Source of the DNA: Clostridioides difficile_A
GTDB taxonomy: Bacteria > Bacillota > Clostridia > Peptostreptococcales > Peptostreptococcaceae
NCBI GenBank assembly: GCA_945909635.1
Contig: OX246690.1
Span: 3,720,001 to 3,784,000 of the forward strand
Length of the DNA: 64,000 nt
Reading direction: 5' to 3'
Within the stretch, counting starts at the first letter, position 1, and each line of letters starts with the position of its first letter. The notes under the pieces were generated by a model. It saw nothing but the letters and a program-made list of their open reading frames with translations, had not been told where the DNA came from and did not search any database. Shown piece by piece: positions 36,000 through 45,042 of this stretch. The translations under genes and the position numbers were made by a program.

Positions 36000-36218
36000 A
36001 TGACTGTTTACGATTTAAAAATAGGAGAAAAAGGACTTATTAATAGTATAGATGGAGATATTAAATTATCTAAAAGATTACTTGCACTTGGATGTATAAA
36101 TAGTACTGAAATAGAAGTTAAAAAGGTTGCTCCATTTGGAGACCCAATTATAATCAGATTTAGAGGCTTTGACCTTGCTATTAGAAAATCTGATGCTAAA
36201 AATATTTCTTTACAATAA
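36000..36218 (+). CDS. feoA: FeoA, ferrous iron transport accessory protein
   Basis: 72 residues, SH3-like fold with MTVYDLKIGEKG and AIRKSDAKNI. Assists FeoB. ATG at 36000, 6 nt after AGGAGG. Followed 17 nt later by feoB. Confidence 0.92.
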   Translation: MTVYDLKIGEKGLINSIDGDIKLSKRLLALGCINSTEIEVKKVAPFGDPIIIRFRGFDLAIRKSDAKNISLQ

Positions 36219-36235
36219 TAGAGGAGGAGCTACCT

Positions 36236-38179
36236 GTGATTAATGTAGCATTATTAGGAAACCCAAACGTTGGTAAAACTACTGTTTTCAACCTACTTAC
36301 AGGTTCAAATCAATATGTAGGTAACTGGCCTGGTGTTACTATAGAAAAAAAAGAAGGATTTATTGGGAAAGAAATAAAGGTTGTAGATTTACCAGGTATA
36401 TATGCAATGGATACTTTCTCAAATGAAGAAAAGGTTTCTAAATCATATTTAGAAAATGAGGATGTTGATGTAATAGTGAATGTAGTTGATGCATCTAACT
36501 TATCGAGAAATCTCTACTTAACGACTCAACTTATGCAATTTAACAAACCTATAGTCATACTTCTTAATATGTTAGATATAGCAGAATCTAAAGGTATTAA
36601 TATAGATGCTAAAAAATTAGGTGAAGAACTTGGAGTAATTGTTGTTCCAATTATTGCAAAGAAGAAAAATGGTGTTGAAAAAATAGAAGAAGAAATTAAA
36701 GAAGCTACTCAAAAATCTTTTATATATCAAACAAACTTTGGAAGTGAAACGGAAACATACAAAAAATTAGAATCCATTTTATCAAGATGTACAAAAACTA
36801 CATATACAGAAAAAAAATCTATCAGTGATAAAATAGACAATATAGTTTTAAATCCTATATTAGCCTATCCAATATTTATTGGTGTATTGTTCCTCTTATT
36901 TAAATTTACCTTTGATTGGGTTGGAGGACCATTACAAGAGGGCTTTGCTGGTCTTATAGAAACTTATATCTCTACACCTGCTAGTGATATGTTATCTAAC
37001 TCTAGCCCTTGGTTTAAATCACTTATAGTTAATGGTATAATTGGAGGTGTTGGTGGGACTTTACCATTCTTCCCTTTAATATTCACATTATTTTTTGGTA
37101 TATCATTGTTTGAAGATAGTGGATATATGTCAAGAACAGCATTTTTAATGGATAAAGTTATGAGAAAAGTTGGCCTATCTGGTAAAGCTTTTATACCTAT
37201 TGTTATGGGTATGGGATGTTCTTCTCCAGCTATAATGGCAACTAGAACATTGGAAAGTGAAAAAGATAGAAGAGTCACAGCTCTTATTGCACCACTTATG
37301 ACTTGTGGAGCAAAACTGCCTATATATGCACTATTTGTAGCTATATTCTTCCCACATAATGCTGCCTTAGTAACTACATCACTATACTTAGTTGGTATAG
37401 TTATGGCAATAGTAATTGCACTATTCTTAAATAAAACAGCATTTAAAACAGAGTCTGAACCATTTATATTAGAATTGCCAGAATATAGAATACCTACTAT
37501 AGATGCACTTATTAAAAATACATGGAATAAATCAAAAGGTTTCTTAATAAGAGTTGTTACTGTTATGTTTGCAATGTCAGTTGTAATTTGGGGACTTTCT
37601 TCATTTAATGTTTTTGGATATACAGAAGATATAAATGTAAGCTTTTTAGCTACCTTAGGTCATATTATAGCCCCTATATTCAAGCCTCTTGGTTTTGATG
37701 ATTGGAGAACTTCAGTTGCTATTTTAAGTGGCCTTGGCGCAAAAGAAATCGTGGTAAACTCTTTAAACATACTATATGGTAATCTAACTGTTGTATTGCC
37801 AACAATATTTAATGGAGTTACTGCATATACTTTCTTGATATTTACTGCTTTATATACTCCATGTATAGCTGCACTTGCAACTATGAAAAAAGAATACGGC
37901 AATAAAATGATGTTTGCATCATTTGCATATCAGTTTATATTAGCATGGGTAATGGCATTTATAGTTAAAAGTATTGGTGGAGTATTATTTATGGGTAATT
38001 CAATAATGGAAGCTTTGATAGGTGGAATAATTATAGTTCTTGCATTTGTGATTTTATTTAATAAATTCAAGTCTACAAAGAATGGAGATGGCTGTAGTGG
38101 ATGCTCTGGTTGTTCTGGATGTCCAAGTTCTAATTCTTGCTCAGATAAGAAAGATAATAAAAAAAGCAGTACACACTAA
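36236..38179 (+). CDS. feoB: FeoB, ferrous iron transporter with Cys-rich tail
   Basis: 647 residues. GTPase domain: G1 GNPNVGKTT, G3 DLPGIYAM, G4 NMLD; then a helical domain and about eight to ten membrane helices with the two Gate motifs (GMGCSSPAIMATRTL and GLGAKEIVV region). The C-terminus carries GCSGCSGCSGCPSSNSC, a cluster that may bind iron or zinc in place of a separate FeoC. GTG start after GAGGAGG. C. difficile has several feoB genes; this is one of them, under a Fur box. Confidence 0.95.
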   Translation: MINVALLGNPNVGKTTVFNLLTGSNQYVGNWPGVTIEKKEGFIGKEIKVVDLPGIYAMDTFSNEEKVSKSYLENEDVDVIVNVVDASNLSRNLYLTTQLMQFNKPIVILLNMLDIAESKGINIDAKKLGEELGVIVVPIIAKKKNGVEKIEEEIKEATQKSFIYQTNFGSETETYKKLESILSRCTKTTYTEKKSISDKIDNIVLNPILAYPIFIGVLFLLFKFTFDWVGGPLQEGFAGLIETYISTPASDMLSNSSPWFKSLIVNGIIGGVGGTLPFFPLIFTLFFGISLFEDSGYMSRTAFLMDKVMRKVGLSGKAFIPIVMGMGCSSPAIMATRTLESEKDRRVTALIAPLMTCGAKLPIYALFVAIFFPHNAALVTTSLYLVGIVMAIVIALFLNKTAFKTESEPFILELPEYRIPTIDALIKNTWNKSKGFLIRVVTVMFAMSVVIWGLSSFNVFGYTEDINVSFLATLGHIIAPIFKPLGFDDWRTSVAILSGLGAKEIVVNSLNILYGNLTVVLPTIFNGVTAYTFLIFTALYTPCIAALATMKKEYGNKMMFASFAYQFILAWVMAFIVKSIGGVLFMGNSIMEALIGGIIIVLAFVILFNKFKSTKNGDGCSGCSGCSGCPSSNSCSDKKDNKKSSTH

Positions 38180-38263
38180 TATATGAATATTTTAATTTAA
38201 AAATAAATTTAAGGGACTATCCTTTAAAGATAGTTTCTACAAAAATCTTATTATAACAATAAA

Positions 38264-38310
38264 AGAAGCCATCACACAAACAATTTTAAATTGCTATGTG
38301 ATAGCTTCTT
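38264..38310 (+). terminator. Terminator of feoAB
   Basis: GAAGCCATCACA / TGTGATAGCTTC stem and a T-run 85-130 nt after feoB. Confidence 0.85.
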
Positions 38311-38450
38311 TTTTGTAGGTTTTTATCATAAATTCAAAATATTTATTTAGTTACCTAATTTGATATAGAATCTATGTAATATAGTTTCATTGCATTCATA
38401 ACAATAAAAAGTAATACTTTCTCACTCAATAACTAATATATTTCTATAAA

Positions 38451-38636
38451 TTACTTTTCTTTTGTTTGTACCTCAAATGTTTCTTTACTATCATATAATT
38501 CTTTGAATAATCTTGCAGTTTTTTTACCTGCTTTTGCATAAGCTTTTCCAACTTCAATACCAGTATCACGATATGCATTTCCGATTCTTTTAGAAGAAGA
38601 TACAATATTCTCTATTTCTTTTTTTACACTATTCAT
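38451..38636 (-). CDS. Small hypothetical protein (61 aa)
   Basis: Lys/Glu-rich, mainly helical (KEIENIVSSSKRIGNAYRDTG, then GKAYAKAGKKTARLFKEL). It lies divergent from the TetR gene with the operator-like palindromes between them, so TetR may repress it. Ribosome site AAAGGTAGGA before the ATG. Family not recognised. Confidence 0.65.
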   Translation of the reverse strand: MNSVKKEIENIVSSSKRIGNAYRDTGIEVGKAYAKAGKKTARLFKELYDSKETFEVQTKEK

Positions 38637-38726
38637 ATATGTCCTACCTTTCTAAATCCTTGATTTTTATTTTAAATAGAGTATACTATTATATAATATT
38701 ATACACAACGTATAAATTCTAAATAT

Positions 38727-38764
38727 TTTGTATAATTATATACAAATTAAATTAAATTTGTATA
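38727..38764. promoter_or_regulatory. Operator cluster of the TetR regulator
   Basis: Two overlapping palindromes share a half-site: TTTGTATA-N4-TATACAAA (38727-38746) and TATACAAATT-N6-AATTTGTATA (38739-38764). They lie between the 61-aa gene and tetR, the usual place for autorepression. Confidence 0.65.
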
Positions 38765-38816
38765 AATTTATACATATAGCAAAAAATTATTAAGGACTAT
38801 TGGAGATGGTTAAAAT

Positions 38817-39398
38817 ATGAAAAAAGAAAGAAGAGATATAAGAAAATCAAGAGAATCAATAAAACAAGCATTTATTAAACTAAGTATGCATAATGATGTA
38901 AGTAAAATTACTGTAAACAAGATTTTAGAATTAGCTGATATAAGTAGAGGTACATTCTATGCACATTTTAAGGATATTTATGATGTACAGGAGCAAGTAG
39001 AAGAAGAATTATTAAATAAATGCCTGTGTACAATGAAAGAATATGATATCTATGATATTGTTGAAAACCCATATCCCCAGATTTTGAAGGTAGTTATATT
39101 TTTTCAAGAACATGCTGATACAATTAGAAACTTATCTTGTAATGGTAAAAATGCTTCTTTTTTTTATAAGTATAAAGAGATATTAAAAAAAGGGATTCAA
39201 GAAAGCAATCATACAATAGAAGATAAAGAAACCGTAAATATTTTAGATGCTTTTATCGTAGGAGGAATTGTAGATAGTTGTCTAGAAATGCTTTCCATGG
39301 AATATGTTATAAACAATTCAAAAACACCAGAAAAAACTGCAAAAACTATCAGTACATTTATTTCTCAAGGAATCTATGGATTAAAAAACAAAATATAA
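38817..39398 (+). CDS. TetR-family transcriptional regulator
   Basis: 193 residues: N-terminal TetR HTH (about 8-58: VNKILELADISRGTFYAHF), helical ligand-binding part with TetR_C-like helices. ATG 6-8 nt after GGAG. The divergent neighbour (61-aa protein) and palindromic operators suggest local regulation. Ligand unknown. Confidence 0.88.
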   Translation: MKKERRDIRKSRESIKQAFIKLSMHNDVSKITVNKILELADISRGTFYAHFKDIYDVQEQVEEELLNKCLCTMKEYDIYDIVENPYPQILKVVIFFQEHADTIRNLSCNGKNASFFYKYKEILKKGIQESNHTIEDKETVNILDAFIVGGIVDSCLEMLSMEYVINNSKTPEKTAKTISTFISQGIYGLKNKI

Positions 39399-39403
39399 TC
39401 TAA

Positions 39404-39441
39404 AAATCCCTACATCACTATTAAAAGTATTATAGGGATTT
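39404..39441 (+). terminator. Terminator of the TetR gene
   Basis: AAATCCCTA / TAGGGATTT stem followed by TATTTTTAA, 6 nt after the stop codon. Confidence 0.85.
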
Positions 39442-39650
39442 ATTTTTAATTATTGTCAAGCTATTTTAATCTATTGCTTATAAATTTGTTCATGTTATTT
39501 TCTATCAACTAATATCTTATCTAATTTCCCTTTTGTAGTCGATTGTCTAGTAAACAAAATAACTAGCACTAATTTTCTGATTTTATTGCTAAACATAATA
39601 TATTTTCTTTTCATTAACTAAGAATACCAGAATCACTAAATTTTAGTAGT

Positions 39651-42600
39651 CTATATTGTAGCCTTATGTTTATATTTTGAAATATCAGTACAGCAAACTA
39701 GAACTGCGTCTTTCTCACCCTCCCATTTCATTTTTGAAGCTGCTGAATTTACCCATCTATCTAATACCTCAGAATAAATTTCTTCTGATGCATAATGAAT
39801 TTCATCATTAAAGTTATTTATAGGACAATTTTTGCAAGGTTCCTCTGAACCAAACGCCATTTTATAACAAGATTCTCCAGTACTAAGCCCTAATTCTTGA
39901 ATTGCACGATTTACATAAAGTACTTCATAGGTATTAGGGTCAATAACATAAACATGTCCATTTAGGTTTTCTACCATTTCTTCATAATTCTTGTAGCTAG
40001 TTCGTAATTTTGTTGTTGTAGTGTTCTTAATTAAAAATACGGAAAGAATCCGAGAAATGTATCCGATAATAGCAATCTCCTCTCCTGTCCAACTATAATT
40101 CTCTCTACATACGTCAAAACCAATAAAACCAGTCATAACTCCTTCATTATATATGGCACAATGAAGAAGAGATTTTATCCCCTGTGGAGCACAAATATTG
40201 CGAATCTCAGGTGTTGTATTTTCAATGTCTTTACAACAAAAAATACCTTCATTACTGTATTGACTTATATATGAAGTAATCTCTACTAAAGGAATATTTT
40301 GTAAAGAATCAATTTCAGATGAAACCCCTGGAGCACACCATTCATATGTATTACTAGTCTGTTGTTTTTTTTCATCAATTTCAAAAATGTATACTCTATC
40401 CATATTATATCTTTCACCTAATAAATTTAATATATTTTGAATACTTTTAGATACATTTTTTGTTTCGTAAAGCATTTCAAAAACACGAAAAGTTATATCA
40501 TTTTGAAAATATGTATTTAAAAAATTAGTTGTATATTCTACTTGATTGCTATTATCCAAAAGAGAATTGGTAATATTGTTGTCATATAAAGTATATCTAT
40601 CTTTTCCATTGTTTTTGGAATTATAAAGAGCAATATCAGCAGAGCGATAAAGCATATTAAAAGTATCACCATGTTCAGGATAGAAAGATATCCCGACACT
40701 TCCTGAAATTTCATACTTACTTACAGCACCATAATAAGATAATCTAAGTGATTGAGATAAATGCTCTGCTTTACTTCTAATTATATTACTATCTGTATAA
40801 GGAAAATATACTGCAATCTCGTCACCACCTATTCTTCCAATCATATCTGTTTCAGGAAAAACACCACTTATTTTATTTGCTACATCTATTAATATATTAT
40901 CACCCAACTGATGACCAAGAGTGTCATTCAATCCTTTAAAATTATCAATATCTATAATAAAGAAAGCACCTAATTTATTATTGGATGATTTTAGAAATTG
41001 GTCAATTCTATTTTTAAATTCAGCTTTATTTAATAATTTCGTTAATGGGTCTAACTGTGATTTTATAATTAAGTCATCTAATTGTTGTTTTTGTGCATTA
41101 ATATTAGAAAATACACCTACAGCTCTAATTATATTTCCTTTACTATCAGAAATAGCAGTTGAACGACAATTCATCCATAAGTAATTCCCCTTAATATCCT
41201 TAATTCGATAACTAGATACTGAATATCCTGGTTTTTTATATGTATTTACAATCCATTCTTCAAAAACTTCTAAATCATCTGGATGAATCTTATTACGTAC
41301 TTCCCTATTAGCAGTAATATGCCTTGTAAAAGGCGAATATCCAAATAAGGTTTCATACCTTCCAGAAAATATAATTGTATCTGATTTAAAATCCCATTCA
41401 AACATAATATCATCACTTTGTTCTATAATAATACGATATTTCTCTTCACTAATAAGAAGTGCTTCTTTGGTTTCTTGTTCAGATGCTATAGATTCTTCCA
41501 ATTCTTTTATTTTATTTTCTAGAGATTGCTTTAATTGTACAGTTTTATCCAATTCATCTGTAACATCTTGAAATGCATATAAACCAACAGGTCTTCCTTG
41601 ATTATCAATAATACATGAAGAACGCCCTTGTAACACAATAATCTTTCCATCTTTACGAATAGCACGAGTTTGAAATTTCAATGGCTTTCCACTAGATATA
41701 AGTTCCTCTGCATTCTTCTGAACAATATGCGCATCATCTGGATGTGTAAATGCAACCATACTGTTATTAAATACTTCTCTAAATTCTTGTCTAGTGTAAC
41801 CAAGATATTCTAATGCACGGTCATTGACATACTGAACTGTTGCTTCTCCATCGAGATAACCTTTCATTAGACCCATGTCAATATTTTTACCGAGTGTATA
41901 AAGTTCCCAGTTATCCATTTGAAATTCTTGTGGAATTACATAAATATGAGATTTATCCTGTTTTTCTTCGGTCTTTCCACTAATATGTTTCTGTATATCT
42001 TCAATAACAGAGCCACTATTAACAAAATCGATATAGTTACTAGCAGGCATTGGCTTAGCATAAAAATATCCTTGCCCTAAATCACAGTTTAGCTTTTGAA
42101 GAAATTTTACTTGTTCATCATTTTCTACGCCTTCCATAACTGATAAGATATGTAGAGATTTAATCAGTTCTATAACTTTAGCAATAATAATCTTTCCCTT
42201 ATCTGTATTAGTGGATGCATTTAAAAATGCTTTATCAATCTTGACAATATCAATTGGAATATCTTTTAAATAATTAAGAGAAGAATAAGCACTTCCAAAA
42301 TCATCTAGAGATACTTTAAAGCCAAGCATTTTAAGTTCAGAAACAATTTCAATTAATTTATTAATATTGTCTGAAAATAAATTTTCAGTAAACTCAATTT
42401 CAATCATATGAGTAGATACACCTATTCGATTTACAGTTTGAAAAATTTTTTCAACTAATTTATCTGTTTGTAAATGTGCTTTAGAGAAATTAACTGAGAT
42501 AGGAAGCTGTGGTATTCCCTTTTCTTTGCTACATTTTAGGAAATGGCAGGCCTCCTCCAACATAAAAAAGTCAAGTTGTCTAATAAATCCGTTTTGCTCC

Positions 42601-43292
42601 ATGATTGAAATAAACTTATCTGGATAAATCATACCTAATTCAGGACTATTCCAACGTACAAGTGCCTCTGCTCCAACAACTTCACCCGTTTTAATTAACA
42701 ATTTTGGTTGTAAATACATTTCAAACTCATGATTTTTCAATGCAAAGTCCATCATAAATGTAATTTGTTTTTTCCATTCAACTTCCTGACTCATTTTATC
42801 ATCATAAAAGCTAAATGTATTCAAGGTATTTCCCTTAGATTTTTTACGAGCATAGTTTGCTTTATCAAGTAATGCAGAAAGTGTTATGGCATCATCTCTA
42901 ACCACAATAATTCCTGCACTTGCAACTAAATTATAATGTGGTGGAAGAATATTTTCCAATGCCTTCTTTAAGTCTGTAAGTTGTAAAAACATTTGTGATG
43001 CAATTACTTGATTGTCTGTATGCAAACAGAATAAAAAATGGTCCGCATGAACTTTACAGAAAATATCATCTCCTTGAAGATGTGTATTAAAATGTTCACT
43101 TATCTTTTCTAGTGTTGAATCTCCAGCCTTATACCCAAAGAAGTCATTTATATAATTAAAATTATCAAAATCTAATGTAATTAGTGTTAATGCCTGTTTA
43201 GTAGTTTTAATTTTCTTTAATTTTTTTCCTACTTCTTTATAAAATTCTTCTGAAGCAAGCTGGTGGTTTTTTTTATGATTTTCATTACACAT
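39651..43292 (-). CDS. Multidomain GGDEF/EAL c-di-GMP turnover protein
   Basis: 1213 residues from ATG 43292 (a GTG 9 nt earlier overlaps the ribosome site). Order: degenerate GGDEF (about 35-160; HADHF instead of GGDEF), EAL domain (about 175-435) with Glu208 in AEALVRW, ISVNFS, EIEFTEN, LDDFGSAYSS and MEGVEN intact, so an active phosphodiesterase is likely; two PAS domains (about 465-590, 615-735); second GGDEF (about 745-905) with RIGGDEI at about 820; GAF domain (about 925-1085); a PAS-like end (about 1095-1190) with a CKNC pair. The second GGDEF has no RxxD inhibitory site (PETD instead). No membrane helix, so soluble. Which activity dominates cannot be read from the sequence. Gene stands alone. 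Confidence 0.88.
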   Translation of the reverse strand: MCNENHKKNHQLASEEFYKEVGKKLKKIKTTKQALTLITLDFDNFNYINDFFGYKAGDSTLEKISEHFNTHLQGDDIFCKVHADHFLFCLHTDNQVIASQMFLQLTDLKKALENILPPHYNLVASAGIIVVRDDAITLSALLDKANYARKKSKGNTLNTFSFYDDKMSQEVEWKKQITFMMDFALKNHEFEMYLQPKLLIKTGEVVGAEALVRWNSPELGMIYPDKFISIMEQNGFIRQLDFFMLEEACHFLKCSKEKGIPQLPISVNFSKAHLQTDKLVEKIFQTVNRIGVSTHMIEIEFTENLFSDNINKLIEIVSELKMLGFKVSLDDFGSAYSSLNYLKDIPIDIVKIDKAFLNASTNTDKGKIIIAKVIELIKSLHILSVMEGVENDEQVKFLQKLNCDLGQGYFYAKPMPASNYIDFVNSGSVIEDIQKHISGKTEEKQDKSHIYVIPQEFQMDNWELYTLGKNIDMGLMKGYLDGEATVQYVNDRALEYLGYTRQEFREVFNNSMVAFTHPDDAHIVQKNAEELISSGKPLKFQTRAIRKDGKIIVLQGRSSCIIDNQGRPVGLYAFQDVTDELDKTVQLKQSLENKIKELEESIASEQETKEALLISEEKYRIIIEQSDDIMFEWDFKSDTIIFSGRYETLFGYSPFTRHITANREVRNKIHPDDLEVFEEWIVNTYKKPGYSVSSYRIKDIKGNYLWMNCRSTAISDSKGNIIRAVGVFSNINAQKQQLDDLIIKSQLDPLTKLLNKAEFKNRIDQFLKSSNNKLGAFFIIDIDNFKGLNDTLGHQLGDNILIDVANKISGVFPETDMIGRIGGDEIAVYFPYTDSNIIRSKAEHLSQSLRLSYYGAVSKYEISGSVGISFYPEHGDTFNMLYRSADIALYNSKNNGKDRYTLYDNNITNSLLDNSNQVEYTTNFLNTYFQNDITFRVFEMLYETKNVSKSIQNILNLLGERYNMDRVYIFEIDEKKQQTSNTYEWCAPGVSSEIDSLQNIPLVEITSYISQYSNEGIFCCKDIENTTPEIRNICAPQGIKSLLHCAIYNEGVMTGFIGFDVCRENYSWTGEEIAIIGYISRILSVFLIKNTTTTKLRTSYKNYEEMVENLNGHVYVIDPNTYEVLYVNRAIQELGLSTGESCYKMAFGSEEPCKNCPINNFNDEIHYASEEIYSEVLDRWVNSAASKMKWEGEKDAVLVCCTDISKYKHKATI

Positions 43293-43301
43293 ACAAATCA
43301 C

Positions 43302-43876
43302 CTCTTTTTATCTTTTAAATTTACTTTTTACATAAATCAATATGTGCTCATTGTAATAAAATAAAAAAGCTTACTTCATTTTTGAAAAATAAAATAAGTT
43401 CCTTAAATTCAAGCTCAAATTTTTTAAATTTGTCTTAATATTATTTTTTAATGTCAATAGGTCCCATTAAAGAAACACTCCAACATAAGACTTGATTAAA
43501 ATATATCTATAAAAAACATTACATAGTATCTAGAAATAGGTGATTTATTATTGTAATTATTTTAAAATGTCATTAACTTTTTACTAGAAATATGAATAAA
43601 TATACATCTTCTCAATATCTATTTTAATCTTTCATTCACATCTATTACTTTATCAATATTATGAATACATATTTATAATATTATATAACAAAATACAATA
43701 AAAGAATAGATTTTACTAGTTATTTATAGAAAGATTATATTATAGAATAAAATCAAAAATATCAACTCTATAGATAAATTTGTATCTAAATAAATTAGCA
43801 TCTATTTACATAATTTAAAAGGAAAAAATATAAGAAGTCCTTCTTTTTATAAAATATATTTACTAATATCTATAGA
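43302..43876. other. AT-rich intergenic stretch between the GGDEF/EAL gene and proC terminator
   Basis: No convincing coding frame, riboswitch or terminator seen; contains the promoter region of the GGDEF/EAL gene. Confidence 0.5.
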
Positions 43877-43918
43877 AAATGTCTCAAAACAAACTAAAGA
43901 ATTTATTTTGAGACATTT
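43877..43918 (-). terminator. Terminator of proC
   Basis: AAATGTCTCAAAA / TTTTGAGACATTT arms, T-rich on the minus-strand end, 24 nt after proC stop. Confidence 0.7.
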
Positions 43919-43941
43919 ATTTTTATATTATTCTTAATTTA

Positions 43942-44745
43942 CTATTTACTCATATCTTTAGATTTATCTGTAGCGGCAACAATAGATTTTATAACTGCTG
44001 CTCTAAACCCTTCTTCTTCTAATACTCTAACTGCTTCTATAGTAGTCCCTGCTGGAGAACAAACCATATCCTTTAATTCACCTGGATGTTTACCAGTTTC
44101 AAGAACCATCTTAGCTGACCCCATAACTGCTTGTGATGCAAATTTATAAGCTTGTTGTCTTGGCATACCAGCTAATACTGCTGCATCTGCCATAGCTTCT
44201 ATAAACATAAACACATAAGCAGGAGAAGACCCACTAACACCTGTAACAGTATCCATTAAATATTCTGATACTATCTCTGCCTCTCCAAATGATTCAAATA
44301 AAGCCTTAATCATATTTAATTCTTCATCAGTCACATTATTATTTTTACAAAGAGCTGACATACCTTCCCCAACAAGAGCTGGAGTATTTGGCATTACTCT
44401 TACTATTTTTTTATCTGAACCTATAATATTTTCCAATGCTTCTATAGTTTTTCCTGCTGCTATTGACACTATTATTTTATCTGCATCTATTAATTCTTTA
44501 AGTGGAGCTAAAGCTTTTTCACATATATTAGGCTTAAGTGCCACTAATATTACATCAGAATTTGAAACAGCTACCTTTGAATCAGTCGTAGTGTTTACTG
44601 AAAATTCTGCTTTTACTTTATCTAAAGCGATTTGGCTTAAGTCTGATACAGTTATATCTTCTGCTTTTACTAGACCTGATTTTACTATACCACCTATCAT
44701 TGCACTTCCCATATTTCCTGAACCAATAAATCCTAAAGTTTTCAT
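43942..44745 (-). CDS. proC: Pyrroline-5-carboxylate reductase
   Basis: 267 residues: Rossmann loop IGSGNMGSAMI, VRVMPNTPALVGEGM and the C-terminal SGSSPAYVFMFIEAMADAAV, SPAGTTIEAVRVLEE, all typical for ProC. Reduces pyrroline-5-carboxylate to proline. Lies just downstream of hypD, whose product is pyrroline-5-carboxylate; a hydroxyproline-to-proline pathway is therefore complete. Own ribosome site AGGAGA. Confidence 0.95.
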   Translation of the reverse strand: MKTLGFIGSGNMGSAMIGGIVKSGLVKAEDITVSDLSQIALDKVKAEFSVNTTTDSKVAVSNSDVILVALKPNICEKALAPLKELIDADKIIVSIAAGKTIEALENIIGSDKKIVRVMPNTPALVGEGMSALCKNNNVTDEELNMIKALFESFGEAEIVSEYLMDTVTGVSGSSPAYVFMFIEAMADAAVLAGMPRQQAYKFASQAVMGSAKMVLETGKHPGELKDMVCSPAGTTIEAVRVLEEEGFRAAVIKSIVAATDKSKDMSK

Positions 44746-44915
44746 ATCAAATCTCCTTTTTTCTATTAGTTTTTATTTTAAAGTAGCTAAATTAACTATA
44801 TTTTAACTGCTTAAAATTGTCTTATACACATAAAACTTAATATTATTAATATAAATTATTGCTCTGTATAAAGCTTATTAAATATAAATTTAACGATTTT
44901 TTCATTAAACTTAAC

Positions 44916-44945
44916 GAGCTAACTTCCAATTTAGAAAGTTAGCTC
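44916..44945. terminator. Hairpin between hypD and proC
   Basis: GAGCTAACTT / AAGTTAGCTC stem (one bulge), no clear U-run on either strand. May weaken read-through from hypD into proC. Confidence 0.45.
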
Positions 44946-45042
44946 ATAATTAATCTGAAATTTTTTAAATGGTATCTATAGTATATACTCTATTATACCA
45001 GTTGTGTTTTTACATAGTAATAAATTTTGTTTACAAACAATC

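Noticed and set aside
40921..41184. Plus-strand ORF inside the GGDEF/EAL gene
   Set aside because: Antisense shadow, no ribosome site.
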